A stretch of DNA of 64,000 nt from Acetobacteroides hydrogenigenes (GCF_004340205.1 NZ_SLWB01000002.1:62001-126000); one strand, 5' to 3'. Shown: positions 26,548-36,096, numbered from the stretch's first letter. Made by a program: numbers and translations. Notes: generated by a model from the letters alone, not told the origin.

Positions 26548-27510
26548 ATGAAGAGCGTTGTTGTTGGCATTGATGTTGGAGGAACAAATACCGTATTTGG
26601 TATTGTAGATAAAGATGGAAATTTCTACGGCGAAGGTTCTATTCCAACACAGGCATACCCCACTTTTAACGATTGGGCTCAATCTATTCACGATGCAATT
26701 ATGCAAACGTTGAAAGAGCGGGATGGTGAAATAGAGCTCACAGGCATAGGCATTGGTGCGCCTAACGGCAACTACTATACCGGACACATCGAAAATGCGG
26801 TAAACCTTAGCTGGAGCGGCAACGTAGATGTTGTGGGAAAAATGAAGGAACTCTTTGGCAACGATAAAACTGCAGTTCTTACCAACGATGCCAACGCGGC
26901 AGCAGTTGGCGAAATGGTTTATGGTGGAGCCAAAGGAATGAAGGATTTCATCGTTATTACCCTTGGAACCGGATTGGGCAGCGGCGTTGTTGTTAATGGT
27001 CAAATGGTTCACGGATACGATGGAAATGCAGGAGAGCTTGGACACGTAATTATCGAAAAGGGAGGCCGTAAGTGCGGCTGTGGTCGTAATGGCTGCTTAG
27101 AGGCTTACGCATCGGCTACTGGTATTAAGCGAACTGTTTTCGAACTTCTTGCAAACGAGAATATACCAAGCACGCTTCGCGCATTTACCTACAACGATCT
27201 TACATCCGAGATGATTTATAAAGAGGCAGTTGCAGGAGACAAACTTGCCCTTATGGCTTTTGAGGAAACCGGGAAAAAGCTTGGACAAGCGCTTGCCGAT
27301 TTTACAGCTTTCTCTACTCCAGAAGCATTCTTCCTTTTTGGAGGTCTGGCAAAGGCAGGAAGCCTTATTCTGGAACCAACCAAAAGATATATGGAAGAGA
27401 ATATCTGTATCATTTACAAGAATAAGATTAAGGTTCTTCTTTCGGAGCTCAACGATAAAAACGCAGCCGTACTTGGTGCAGCGGCGCTTGCTTGGTCTGA
27501 GTTAAGCTAA
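26548..27510 (+). CDS. ROK-family glucokinase
   Basis: A 320-residue sugar kinase of the ROK family. It has the phosphate-binding GIDVGGTNTVFGIVD at the N-terminus, the second phosphate loop VITLGTGLGSGVV, GELGHVIIEKGG with the catalytic-region His, and the ROK zinc motif CGCGRNGCLEAYAS. Most likely it phosphorylates glucose to glucose 6-phosphate in the cytoplasm. It stands alone, divergent from gldA, and ends at a terminator just before the capsule locus. Glucose 6-phosphate also feeds dTDP-sugar synthesis, but a link to the locus is only by position. Confidence 0.9.
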   Translation: MKSVVVGIDVGGTNTVFGIVDKDGNFYGEGSIPTQAYPTFNDWAQSIHDAIMQTLKERDGEIELTGIGIGAPNGNYYTGHIENAVNLSWSGNVDVVGKMKELFGNDKTAVLTNDANAAAVGEMVYGGAKGMKDFIVITLGTGLGSGVVVNGQMVHGYDGNAGELGHVIIEKGGRKCGCGRNGCLEAYASATGIKRTVFELLANENIPSTLRAFTYNDLTSEMIYKEAVAGDKLALMAFEETGKKLGQALADFTAFSTPEAFFLFGGLAKAGSLILEPTKRYMEENICIIYKNKIKVLLSELNDKNAAVLGAAALAWSELS

Positions 27511-27532
27511 TTTACCTCTTTTTTAACATAAT

Positions 27533-27566
27533 AAAGAGCGGTTGATTCCTCAACTGCTCTTTTTTC
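27533..27566 (+). terminator. rho-independent terminator after the ROK kinase
   Basis: Stem AAAGAGCGGTTGA (27533-27545) with TCAACTGCTCTTT (27550-27562) around TTCC, one wobble pair, followed by T. It separates the kinase from the capsule locus. Confidence 0.8.
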
Positions 27567-27617
27567 TATTTTACCAATAATATAAAAAGCTATTTTTACA
27601 TCCGAAACATTATACGT

Positions 27618-28391
27618 ATGCGTAAAGGATTGACATTTGTGACCTTACTGCTACTTTTAGTAGTAGCAACCTCATGCAATAAGCATAGCCAGCTGCTCTA
27701 TCTGAAGAGTCAGAGCGCTGCTACTCTACCAAAAGCACAACAAGAGGATTACCGTATATCGCCCAAAGACGAGATCTACATCCAAATTACCAGTACGCTT
27801 AACAAGGAGATTAACGCCCTATTTAGCAACAGCAACACCACCCCTAACACTATGGGAAGTATGCTCAATAGCGATGTAGGCGTTTACATAAATACCTACT
27901 CAGTAAACGATTCAGGTTACGTAGAGGTGCCGCTTATTGGTAAAATAGATGCTGCGGGCAAAACCATTAACGAGTTCACCGCCTCCGTTAAGAAAAAGGC
28001 GCTGGAGTACATTAACGATGCCGTTGTTGTTGTTAAGCTTATGAGCTTTAGAGTTGCCGTAATTGGCGAGGTAAAAAAGCCAACCGTAATTACCAACTAC
28101 CACGACAGGCTCTCCATCCTTGAAGCAATTGCGCAAGCTGGAGATATGACCGACTTTGCAGACCGACAAAAGGTAACCATTGTTCGTAACATCAAAGGCG
28201 AGAATACGACCATAGCGGTCGACTTAAACTCCCGATCGCTCCTAACCAATCCTGGATACAACCTACAACCGGGCGATGTGGTTATTGTTGATCCCCGAAA
28301 AGGGAAAACTACCCAAATGAATATTCCTACCTACTCAATATTCTTAACATCAATATCTACCTTAGTTCTCCTACTTAACTACATTCGATAA
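27618..28391 (+). CDS. Wza-like polysaccharide export outer-membrane lipoprotein
   Basis: A 257-residue exporter of the poly-export family with a lipobox (LLLVVATSC). Residues about 45-150 form the poly-export domain (YRISPKDEIYIQITSTL; VNDSGYVEVPLIGKIDAAGKT), then an SLBB domain (AVIGEVKKPTVITNYHDRLSILEAI), and a C-terminal membrane helix (IFLTSISTLVLLLNYI). In Wza-type systems this oligomer makes the outer-membrane pore through which capsule passes. It is the first gene of the polysaccharide locus, 6 bases ahead of the Wzc-like kinase. Confidence 0.92.
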   Translation: MRKGLTFVTLLLLLVVATSCNKHSQLLYLKSQSAATLPKAQQEDYRISPKDEIYIQITSTLNKEINALFSNSNTTPNTMGSMLNSDVGVYINTYSVNDSGYVEVPLIGKIDAAGKTINEFTASVKKKALEYINDAVVVVKLMSFRVAVIGEVKKPTVITNYHDRLSILEAIAQAGDMTDFADRQKVTIVRNIKGENTTIAVDLNSRSLLTNPGYNLQPGDVVIVDPRKGKTTQMNIPTYSIFLTSISTLVLLLNYIR

Positions 28392-28396
28392 CCCAC

Positions 28397-30745
28397 ATGG
28401 ATTCAAGAGAAATAGAGCAGCTGCTGGCCGAGGAAACCCTCGATTTTAAAAAGTATGTAAACCTTGTACTTCGCTACTGGTACTGGTTTGTTATATCGCT
28501 AGCGGTATGCCTTGGACTGGCTTACGTAGTTACCCGAACAACGCACAACGTGTATCAGGTAGACTCTACCATACTTATTCGCGATGATAAGAATAGGGCA
28601 AATACCGGAGCCGAAGCGCTTCTTAGCGAACTAAGCCTAGTTAATAACACCAAAAGTATCCAGAACGAAATAGGCATCATAAAGTCGTATACCATTGCCT
28701 ACAATACGGTAAAAGAGCTCGATAGCTTTCATACTACCTATAAGCAGCTAGGAAAGAGCGGATTTAAGCAGAATGTTGTATACAAAAATATTCCTTTCCG
28801 CATAGCGTACGACACCTCCTACAACAATCCTCACGGCACTAGCATCTCCATCGAGTTTACCGATGGTAAAACCTTTACCGCAAAGGTTAACAATGGAGAC
28901 TTTTCTGATCCCAAAACCATAGGCCAAAAGGTTATTATAGATAACTTTAGCTTTACCGTTATACCTACCGCCAGCTACAGCGAGAAGGAGTTAGCTGGGC
29001 AAACCTACATTATTACCCGAAACGACTTAAATGAGCTCGCCAACGTATACCGCAACAAGGTAAAGGTGAATTTGGTTGATAAGAATGCCTCACTCATATC
29101 GCTGTCTACAACCGGACAATCAGCCGATCAGGAGGCAGAATATCTTAATAAGCTGGTAGAGGTTTACATCCGTCAAGGACTTGAGGAAAAGAATCAAATA
29201 GCAAAAAATACGATTGACTTTATTGATAACCAGCTATTCGGAATGCGCGACTCGCTGCAACGCGCAGAAGTACAGCTTCGAAACTTTAGAATGAACAACC
29301 GAATACTCGATATTGATAAGGAATCGAGTATGCTGCTGGACAACCTAAAAAACCTTCAAACCAGTAAAGCCACAGTAGAGATAAACCAACGCTACTACGC
29401 CTACCTAAAAAACTACCTCCAAAAGAGGGATAGCTACTCCGATATTGTTGCTCCCTATACATTAGGAATAAACGATATGCAGCTTATCAACCAGCTCAAT
29501 GAACTATCGCAGCTTAGCACCGAGCGCGAGAATATGAAAATGAGCGTAAAGCAGAACAACCCAGCCATGCAGCAGCTCGAGGCGAGAATTCGTAACACCA
29601 AGAACGCGCTGATGGAAAAGGTAAACAGCCTTATTGCTACCAATAATATAACCAACGACGACATCAATGCTCAGGTAAGAAAAATTGAGTCAAACATTTC
29701 GTCGCTACCCATCAACGAGCAGATGCTTATCAATAAAACCAAGATGTACGACCTGCTCGATAAGATGTACACCTACCTGCTCGAAAAAAAATCTGAGGCA
29801 TCCATTGCAAAGGCATCCAACATCTCCGATTGTAAGATTGTAGATCCGGCCCTTGCCATAAACGCAGAGCTTAAGCAACCCAAACCCAAGATGAACTATG
29901 CGCTTGGATTTATCCTTGGACTGCTCATTCCGCTAATTGTAATAATCCTGCGCGACTACTTCGACAATAAGATTCGCACCGTAAAAGATCTAACCGGTAA
30001 GCTACCAGAGGTGTCGATGCTCGCAACCCTCGACCACTCGCAGCTTCCCGTTGATATTCCCGTAATAGAACGTCCCAAATCGAGGCTATCCGAATCGTTC
30101 CGTACCTTGCGTACCAACATCAACTACGTTGCCCATGGTAAAAAATGCATGACACTGCTCACTACCTCGCTTATTAGCGGAGAGGGCAAAACCTTCTGTG
30201 CGAGCAACCTTGCTGCAATATATGCGCTATCTGGAAAGCGAACTCTTTTGGTTGGCCTAGATCTCCGCAAGCCAAAGATTCAGAAGGTTTTCGAATCGAC
30301 CAACCACTATGGCATGAGCGGCTACCTTAGCGAGCAGAACTCTTTCGAAAAAGCATATAAGCCCACTTCTGTATCAAACCTATGGATTGCCGTTTCGGGG
30401 CCAATTCCACCAAATCCTTCGGAGCTGATTGGCTCTCCCCGTATGGAGCAGTTTTTGGCGGAAGCACGCGAACAGTTCGACTGCATTATTATTGATACTC
30501 CACCCGTTGGCATAGTTACCGATGCCCGAATTATATTCGAAAAAGTTGATCTAGTGCTTTTTATAACCCGAATGGGTGTTTCGCCTAAAGATGTGGTAGA
30601 GTACTGTAAGGAGCTGCACTCCTACCTAGGCAGCAAGCTGGCGCTGGTAGTTAACGACTTCGATTCGAAGAAAAGCTACACCAGCTACAGCAAGTACCAC
30701 TACAGGTACAGCAAGAACTACCAGAGCGAATACTACGAGAATTAG
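28397..30745 (+). CDS. Wzc-like tyrosine autokinase and chain-length regulator
   Basis: A 782-residue inner-membrane protein. N-terminal Wzz domain with a membrane helix at about 32-50; a long periplasmic coiled coil with a GNVR-like end; a second helix at about 508-526 (LGFILGLLIPLIVIILRDYF); then a BY-kinase domain. The kinase has a Walker A at SGEGKT (about residue 594), the A' motif VGLDLRKPK and Walker B IIIDTPPVG. The tail (after about 755) is very rich in Tyr with many Ser and Lys, the expected autophosphorylation cluster. Autophosphorylation controls export and chain length together with Wza. A cognate phosphatase is not seen in the window. Confidence 0.92.
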   Translation: MDSREIEQLLAEETLDFKKYVNLVLRYWYWFVISLAVCLGLAYVVTRTTHNVYQVDSTILIRDDKNRANTGAEALLSELSLVNNTKSIQNEIGIIKSYTIAYNTVKELDSFHTTYKQLGKSGFKQNVVYKNIPFRIAYDTSYNNPHGTSISIEFTDGKTFTAKVNNGDFSDPKTIGQKVIIDNFSFTVIPTASYSEKELAGQTYIITRNDLNELANVYRNKVKVNLVDKNASLISLSTTGQSADQEAEYLNKLVEVYIRQGLEEKNQIAKNTIDFIDNQLFGMRDSLQRAEVQLRNFRMNNRILDIDKESSMLLDNLKNLQTSKATVEINQRYYAYLKNYLQKRDSYSDIVAPYTLGINDMQLINQLNELSQLSTERENMKMSVKQNNPAMQQLEARIRNTKNALMEKVNSLIATNNITNDDINAQVRKIESNISSLPINEQMLINKTKMYDLLDKMYTYLLEKKSEASIAKASNISDCKIVDPALAINAELKQPKPKMNYALGFILGLLIPLIVIILRDYFDNKIRTVKDLTGKLPEVSMLATLDHSQLPVDIPVIERPKSRLSESFRTLRTNINYVAHGKKCMTLLTTSLISGEGKTFCASNLAAIYALSGKRTLLVGLDLRKPKIQKVFESTNHYGMSGYLSEQNSFEKAYKPTSVSNLWIAVSGPIPPNPSELIGSPRMEQFLAEAREQFDCIIIDTPPVGIVTDARIIFEKVDLVLFITRMGVSPKDVVEYCKELHSYLGSKLALVVNDFDSKKSYTSYSKYHYRYSKNYQSEYYEN

Positions 30746-30764
30746 CATAAAAGGCGCAAGATAC

Positions 30765-30811
30765 AAGACATAAGCATCAAGACTAAGTTTACTACTTGAT
30801 ACTTATGTCTT
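30765..30811. terminator. hairpin between wzc-like and ketoisomerase genes
   Basis: Two 17-base arms (30765-30781 and 30795-30811) pair with one mismatch around a 13-base loop, then a T-rich stretch. It could be a terminator or a partial attenuator inside the locus. The left arm is itself heptad-phased (AAGACAT, AAGCATC), so it may be part of the repeat family instead. Confidence 0.5.
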
Positions 30812-30828
30812 ATTTCTATATAATCTGT

Positions 30829-30859
30829 TTTGCTCTTTGAATTAAATATCTCAACTTTG
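30829..30859 (+). promoter_or_regulatory. candidate internal promoter before the amino-sugar genes
   Basis: TTTG (30829-30832), 19 bases, CAACTTTG (30852-30859), a near match to the consensus, 19 bases before the ATG at 30879. It would restart transcription after the hairpin at 30765. Confidence 0.5.
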
Positions 30860-30878
30860 AACAATAATCAGAAATAAA

Positions 30879-31283
30879 ATGCTCGAAAGCGTTCGAATAG
30901 TAGACTTACCTAAAATACTCGACGAAAGAGGAAACCTTTCATTTCTCGAAGGTGACAGGCATATCCCTTTTACCATTATGCGCACCTACTGGATTTACGA
31001 TGTACCAGGTGGCGAACAGCGTGGTGGACATGCGTTTAAGGAGCAAGAGGAGTTAATCATTGCACTTTCCGGGAGTCTTGACGTGGTAGTAACCGACGGG
31101 AAGCAGGAAAAACGCTTTTCGTTGAATCGATCGTACTACGGCCTTTACGTACCTCACGGCATTTGGAGGCATATGGAAAACTTCTCGACCAACTCGGTAG
31201 CCCTTGTGCTTTCGAGCACAACCTACAATGCCGACGACTATATAAGAGACTACAACCAGTATTTACAGCTAACCAATGGGTAA
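30879..31283 (+). CDS. FdtA/QdtA-like sugar 3,4-ketoisomerase paralogue 1 (cupin)
   Basis: A 134-residue cupin of the WxcM/FdtA group. Known members convert dTDP-4-keto-6-deoxyglucose to a 3-keto sugar, the first committed step to dTDP-Fuc3NAc or dTDP-Qui3NAc. The cupin motif here reads QRGGHAFKEQEE, so the second His of the usual HAH pair is Phe53; the neighbouring paralogue keeps it. A GDRHIPFTIMRTYWIYDVPGGE segment (middle part IMRTYWIYDVPG) is typical. The change suggests altered or lost catalysis, or a different sugar. Its last codons overlap the next gene by 8 bases. Confidence 0.8.
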   Translation: MLESVRIVDLPKILDERGNLSFLEGDRHIPFTIMRTYWIYDVPGGEQRGGHAFKEQEELIIALSGSLDVVVTDGKQEKRFSLNRSYYGLYVPHGIWRHMENFSTNSVALVLSSTTYNADDYIRDYNQYLQLTNG

Positions 31284-31695
31284 AAAGGTAACAGTTTGGG
31301 ACAGCTCCATCGTACAGATCAAAAAGAATAGTAGGAGAGAAGGCAACATTTCGATTATCGAGAATGGAATTGATCTTCCATTTGATGTAAAAAGGGTATT
31401 CTACATCTACGATATCCCCGGTGGCGAATCGCGTGGTGCACATGCACATAAGGAGTGTCACCAATTTTTGGTTGCTGCCAGCGGTGCCTTCGAGGTACTG
31501 CTCGACGATGGTCGTACTCAAAGGCTTATACAGCTTAACCGTCCCTACCAAGGGCTACATATTCCTCCAGGATTATGGGCTTCGGAAATAAACTTCTCGT
31601 CGGGTGCTGTGTGCTTAGTTCTAACATCGCACCGTTACGCCGAATCGGACTACATTAGAACCTACGAGGATTACCTTAAGTACATAAACGAATAA
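31276..31695 (+). CDS. FdtA/QdtA-like sugar 3,4-ketoisomerase paralogue 2 (cupin)
   Basis: A 139-residue cupin of the same family as its upstream neighbour. It retains both His residues in SRGAHAHKECHQ (His56, His58), and has the family segments VKRVFYIYDIPGGE and RPYQGLHIPPGLWASE. It is therefore the better candidate for the active dTDP-4-keto-6-deoxyglucose 3,4-ketoisomerase. Whether the product is the galacto (FdtA) or gluco (QdtA) epimer cannot be told from sequence alone. Overlap with the upstream paralogue and a 5-base gap to the acyltransferase show one translation unit. Confidence 0.88.
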   Translation: MGKKVTVWDSSIVQIKKNSRREGNISIIENGIDLPFDVKRVFYIYDIPGGESRGAHAHKECHQFLVAASGAFEVLLDDGRTQRLIQLNRPYQGLHIPPGLWASEINFSSGAVCLVLTSHRYAESDYIRTYEDYLKYINE

Positions 31696-31700
31696 GCAAA

Positions 31701-32168
31701 ATGGCGGTCAAAATACATCCTACAGCCGATGTACAAACATCGAATATTGGCGATGATACCCTCATCTGGCAGTATGCCGTTATCCTTAAGGGAGCAACTA
31801 TTGGCTCTAACTGTAACATCAACTGCCATACGTTTATTGAGAATGATGTTACCATAGGTAACAACGTTACGGTAAAATCGGGTATTTACCTCTGGGATGG
31901 CATAACCGTTGGTAATGACGTATTTCTAGGTCCAAACGTCACCTTTACCAACGACAAGTATCCTCGCTCGAAACAGTACCCCGAATCGTTTCAGCGTATT
32001 ACCATCGAAGATGGCGCATCGATAGGCGCTGGAGCCATCATTTTGGGAGGATTAACCATTGGAAAGAAAGCAATGGTTGGCGCCGGCAGCGTTGTTACCA
32101 AGGATATTCCTGCAGAAGAGCTTTGGATGGGCAATCCTGCAAAGTTTGTAAAAAAACTAAAAGACTAA
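31701..32168 (+). CDS. left-handed beta-helix sugar N-acyltransferase (FdtC/QdtC-like)
   Basis: A 155-residue hexapeptide-repeat acyltransferase. Hexads such as IGDDTL, IGSNCN, IGNNVT, VGNDVF, IGAGAI and IGKKAM run through the chain, with the conserved loop GPNVTFTNDKYPRS. It fits the enzymes that acetylate the 3-amino group of dTDP-Fuc3N or dTDP-Qui3N. Position between the ketoisomerases and the aminotransferase supports this. It acts in the cytoplasm as a trimer in known homologues. Confidence 0.88.
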   Translation: MAVKIHPTADVQTSNIGDDTLIWQYAVILKGATIGSNCNINCHTFIENDVTIGNNVTVKSGIYLWDGITVGNDVFLGPNVTFTNDKYPRSKQYPESFQRITIEDGASIGAGAIILGGLTIGKKAMVGAGSVVTKDIPAEELWMGNPAKFVKKLKD

Positions 32169-32349
32169 TTCCAAGGGCACTAAAAAACGACGCGGAATTC
32201 GTGGACAGAAGAATTGTGATGCGAGATGCGAGAACCGTGAACAAGAAAATTTGTGATCGAGATATCGGCTCAAACGTGAAGCGTAATGCTGTGTTTTTTC
32301 ATCTTTCATTCTTTTTTTCATCTTTTTATTGTGATACAAAACACTAGCA
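32169..32349. repeat. gap with short heptad-like tract (reverse sense)
   Basis: A 181-base gap inside the amino-sugar gene group. It shows GTGATGC, GAGATGC and GAGAACC units spaced by 7 bases, then T-rich TTTCATC repeats. No gene or clear promoter seen. Confidence 0.45.
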
Positions 32350-33450
32350 ATGATAAAGTTTCTAGACCTGCTTAAGGTCAACCAGCTGCACGAGGCCGAG
32401 ATAAAGAAGGCCATGAACGATGTATTCGATTCGGGTTGGTATATACACGGCGAATCGGTAAGCCGTTTTGAAAAGAATTACGCTGCATACTGCGGAACAA
32501 AGCACTGTATTGGCGTTGCCAATGGGCTCGATGCGCTTATCCTTATCCTTAGGGCATATAAGGAGCTAGGCATAATGTCCGATGGCGACGAGGTTATTGT
32601 TCCAGCCAATACCTACATAGCCTCTATACTTTCCATATCGGCTAATAGCCTTGTTCCTGTGCTGGTAGAACCCGATGCTAAAACCTTTAACCTCGATCCA
32701 GCTAAGGTAGAGGAACACATTACCCCAAAAACGAAGGCCATTCTTACCGTTCATCTGTACGGACAGCTATCGGAAATGGAGCAGCTAAACCAAATTGCCC
32801 AAAAGCATAACCTTAAGGTTATTGAGGATAGCGCCCAATCGCACGGGGCAATGCTTGCCAATGGCAATAGGGCAGGCAACCTTGGTGATGCCGCTGGACA
32901 CTCGTTCTACCCTGGCAAAAATCTAGGAGCGCTTGGCGATGGGGGAGCAGTTACCACCAACGACGACGAGCTTGCCTCCTGCATAAGAGCCTTGGCAAAC
33001 TACGGATCGCACAAGAAGTACCACAACATATACCAAGGCGTAAACAGCCGCTTAGACGAGATGCAGGCAGCCATACTCGACGTTAAGCTTAAGGGACTTG
33101 ATGCCGAAAACGAGCATCGTAGGGAAGTTGCCCGCTACTATCTGGCAAACATCAGGAACCCTAAGGTAAGCCTCCCTGCTTGGGATGGTAGCAACAACCA
33201 CGTATTCCACATCTTTGTTGTAAGGGTAGAAAACCGCGTAGAGTTTCAGGAATACCTTACCAGCAACGGGATACAAACGGTTATCCACTACCCAATTCCA
33301 CCACATAAGCAGAATGCCTACGCCAGCTGGAACAGCCTAAGCTTCCCCATCACCGAAGCCATACACGAGGAGGTTATAAGCCTGCCAATGAGCCCTGTGA
33401 TGACGGACGCGGAGATAAAGAGTGTGGTAGAGGTTGTGAATAGGTACTAG
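32350..33450 (+). CDS. DegT/DnrJ/EryC1/StrS-family sugar aminotransferase (FdtB/QdtB-like)
   Basis: A 366-residue PLP-dependent aminotransferase. The catalytic Lys190 lies in [17 protein letters not shown]; other family features are [29 protein letters not shown] and [11 protein letters not shown] (with the Asp that binds the pyridine nitrogen). It would transaminate the 3-keto sugar made by the cupin enzymes to dTDP-3-amino-3,6-dideoxyhexose, using glutamate as donor. The dTDP-glucose pathway genes rmlA and rmlB are not in the window and must be elsewhere. Confidence 0.9.
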   Translation: MIKFLDLLKVNQLHEAEIKKAMNDVFDSGWYIHGESVSRFEKNYAAYCGTKHCIGVANGLDALILILRAYKELGIMSDGDEVIVPANTYIASILSISANSLVPVLVEPDAKTFNLDPAKVEEHITPKTKAILTVHLYGQLSEMEQLNQIAQKHNLKVIEDSAQSHGAMLANGNRAGNLGDAAGHSFYPGKNLGALGDGGAVTTNDDELASCIRALANYGSHKKYHNIYQGVNSRLDEMQAAILDVKLKGLDAENEHRREVARYYLANIRNPKVSLPAWDGSNNHVFHIFVVRVENRVEFQEYLTSNGIQTVIHYPIPPHKQNAYASWNSLSFPITEAIHEEVISLPMSPVMTDAEIKSVVEVVNRY

Positions 33451-33670
33451 ATACACGACACACGTACCAAGACACAAGTATCACGTATCACGACGCAAGA
33501 CGGGAGAAATGAAAAACGAAAGGATGAAAAATGAAAGATTCCGCTTTACGGCTTCCGACTTCCGACTAACGACTCCCAACTTCCGATTCCGTGTTCCTCT
33601 GTGTCTCAGCGTCTCTGTGTTGGAATAATGAAATCTAACATCTAGCGTCTATTATCTAACGTCTAATTTT
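33451..33670 (+). repeat. heptad-phased degenerate repeat tract
   Basis: Gap between the aminotransferase and the flippase. It holds ATGAAA-type repeats and heptads such as GACTAAC, GACTTCC, GACTCCC, followed by the CTCTGTGTTGG module and ATCTAAC/GTCTATT units, all in 7-base phase. No gene seen. Confidence 0.65.
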
Positions 33671-35149
33671 GTGACAAGCAATAAGGGATCATACCGACAG
33701 ATATTTAAGGCTACATCGCTGTTTGGCGGGGTTCAGGTGTTCAACATCATTATCGGCATCATTCGCTCAAAGATTGTTGCCGTTCTGCTTGGTGCATCTG
33801 GTATGGGTGTGTTGGGCCTATTTACTACCACAATTGCCATGGTCCAGTCTATTACTGGACTTGGACTGTCATCGAGCGCTGTACGCGATATATCGGAGGC
33901 AAGCGGTAGCGGTAATTCTCAGAAAATAGCCTCATCCATAAAGATTCTTCGCCGATGGGTTTGGGCTACAGGACTTTTTGGTTCGGTGGCAACAGTTGCT
34001 CTGGCACCACTCCTAAGCAAATGGACTTTTGGTAACGAGGAGTACACGTGGGCCTTCATTTGGCTATCGGTAACGCTGCTACTTAATGCGCTTAGCAGCG
34101 GACAAACATCGCTGCTACAGGGTATGCGCCGCCTAAAGGATATGGCAAAGTCGAGCATGCTTGGATCGCTAGTCGGACTAATAACGTCTATCCCTCTTTA
34201 CTACTTCTTTGGCATAAAAGGGATTGTTCCAGCCCTTATTGTTACTGCCGCTACAGCGCTGCTGCTTTCGTCGTACTTTGCCCGAAGGGTCAGCGTTGCT
34301 CCTGTAAAGCAAACCTGGCACGAAAGCTATAAGGGAGGCATCAACATGGCTAAACTGGGCATTGCCATGATGTTTAGCGGATTTATGGTTACGCTGGTTT
34401 CCTACGTTACCAACCTATTTGTTAGCCGAACAGGAGGCGTGTCGGATGTGGGAATGTACAGGGCAGCTTGGACCATCAGCGCACAGTACGTTGGCCTCGT
34501 CTTTACCGCCATGGCTACCGACTACTTTCCCCGTTTAGCAGGCTTAAACAACGACAGCAAGGCTCAGCATCAAACCGTTAATCAGCAATCCGAGATAGCC
34601 CTTCTGATTCTTGGTCCTATGCTGGTTACCCTTATCGGTTTTGCTCCCCTGCTAGTTCGTTTGCTATATACCCCCGAGTTCCTGCCCATCCGAACCATGA
34701 TTTGCTGGAACATGATAGGCATACCATTTAAGGCTGCATCGTGGGCGTTGGGCTTTCTTGTTATCGCGAAAGGGAACAGCAAGCTGTACTTTATCACCGA
34801 AACTCTTGCAAACGCCATTATGCTGCTTTTTAATATCTTGGGTTATATGTGGGGTGGACTTGCCGGACTAGGTTTTGCATTCTTTGCCTCGTATGCCGCT
34901 TACCTCGCCATTATGGCAGCAATTGCTTATAGAGCCTATGGCTTTAGATTCGATAGGCAGCTTATCCGAATATTTGTCCTTCAGCTTGCAATGGTTTCTG
35001 CTACATTTGCAGCAACGTTTATTGTGTCGACACCAATCTCGTACGCTATTATAGTGATAGCGCTTATTGCTTCGACAATCTACACCCTAAAAGAGGTAAA
35101 CAAGAGGCTTAACATCTTGGAGGTAGTTAAGAAATTCAGAAATAAGTAA
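33671..35149 (+). CDS. O-antigen flippase (Wzx-like), first of two
   Basis: A 492-residue polytopic membrane protein of the polysaccharide-flippase (MOP) superfamily, with about 12-14 helices. It starts with GTG at 33671, after which comes KGSYRQIFKATSLFGGVQVFN, a typical Wzx beginning (core ATSLFGGVQVFN). It would move lipid-linked repeat units to the periplasmic side. Codon use is native, in contrast to the second flippase at 39374. The stop overlaps the next ATG by one base (TAATG), so it is coupled to the glycosyltransferase. Confidence 0.88.
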   Translation: MTSNKGSYRQIFKATSLFGGVQVFNIIIGIIRSKIVAVLLGASGMGVLGLFTTTIAMVQSITGLGLSSSAVRDISEASGSGNSQKIASSIKILRRWVWATGLFGSVATVALAPLLSKWTFGNEEYTWAFIWLSVTLLLNALSSGQTSLLQGMRRLKDMAKSSMLGSLVGLITSIPLYYFFGIKGIVPALIVTAATALLLSSYFARRVSVAPVKQTWHESYKGGINMAKLGIAMMFSGFMVTLVSYVTNLFVSRTGGVSDVGMYRAAWTISAQYVGLVFTAMATDYFPRLAGLNNDSKAQHQTVNQQSEIALLILGPMLVTLIGFAPLLVRLLYTPEFLPIRTMICWNMIGIPFKAASWALGFLVIAKGNSKLYFITETLANAIMLLFNILGYMWGGLAGLGFAFFASYAAYLAIMAAIAYRAYGFRFDRQLIRIFVLQLAMVSATFAATFIVSTPISYAIIVIALIASTIYTLKEVNKRLNILEVVKKFRNK

Positions 35150-36096
35150 TGGACAAGCAAAATCCGTTAGTATCAATAGTCGTTATTGCCTATAATTCGG
35201 GCGAATATATCCTCGAAACGCTAAATAGCGCCTACAGTCAGACCTACGCCAACATCGAGCTTATTGTTACCGACGATTGCTCGACCGATAACACCGTAGA
35301 GCTTGCCCAAGAATGGATAAACGTCCACTCGTCGCGTTTTGTAAGCGCAAAGCTGGTCAAAACTCCCAAAAACTCGGGGATATCGGCCAACTGCAACCGA
35401 GGTTTCAACGAGGCAAAAGGAGAGTGGGTTAAGATTATTGCAGGCGACGATCTTTTGGAACCATCTTCCATACAGTGCTACATGGAGGCGCTTCCATCGC
35501 TACCTTCAAACCTAGCGCTAATACACGGTCTGGTTCAGAAGTTCACTTCGAAGAACGGAGCAAACACCTTTACCGATGTTTGGCCCCTCGATACCAAAAC
35601 CAACAGCTTCTACTCAAATAGGCTGTCCAATAAGGAGATCCTCGCCATTATGGTAGATGGTAACCGAATTGCAGCTCCGTCCATACTCTACAACAGAACA
35701 GCAGTAGAAAGGGTAGGAGGGTTCGACGATCGATACCGCTTTATGGAGGACTATCCGCTCCATATCGCGCTAATTAGCAACGGATATAACGTTGCATTCA
35801 TCGATAAGATAGTTGCCTGCTACCGCGTTAGCGACAGCTCTATCTCTCACCGTAATAGCCAGCGTATATACAGCACGCTCTACCTCGACTCGTACTACCG
35901 ATTTATCTTCGAAAAGATTTATCCTTTAAGCAGCTTTGCCAACAAATTAAAGCACAAGGTAAAATATCTTACCTACAAAGCCGTGATTAAAGTAGGAGGG
36001 AACAAGCACAATTTCTTCACCTACTGCGTTCTAAAACTATCAACTCTGATTACTAGAACCATTGATAGGGTGAAGAGGGTGCAAGGGATCGCGTAA
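35149..36096 (+). CDS. family 2 glycosyltransferase
   Basis: A 315-residue GT-A fold enzyme: VSIVVIAYNSGEYILETL at the N-terminus, LIVTDDCSTDNTVELA, and GEWVKIIAGDD with the metal-binding Asp pair. Sugar and linkage unknown. It would add a sugar to the lipid-linked unit on the cytoplasmic face. It ends the first block of the locus before the heptad-rich gap and upxY. Confidence 0.9.
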   Translation: MDKQNPLVSIVVIAYNSGEYILETLNSAYSQTYANIELIVTDDCSTDNTVELAQEWINVHSSRFVSAKLVKTPKNSGISANCNRGFNEAKGEWVKIIAGDDLLEPSSIQCYMEALPSLPSNLALIHGLVQKFTSKNGANTFTDVWPLDTKTNSFYSNRLSNKEILAIMVDGNRIAAPSILYNRTAVERVGGFDDRYRFMEDYPLHIALISNGYNVAFIDKIVACYRVSDSSISHRNSQRIYSTLYLDSYYRFIFEKIYPLSSFANKLKHKVKYLTYKAVIKVGGNKHNFFTYCVLKLSTLITRTIDRVKRVQGIA

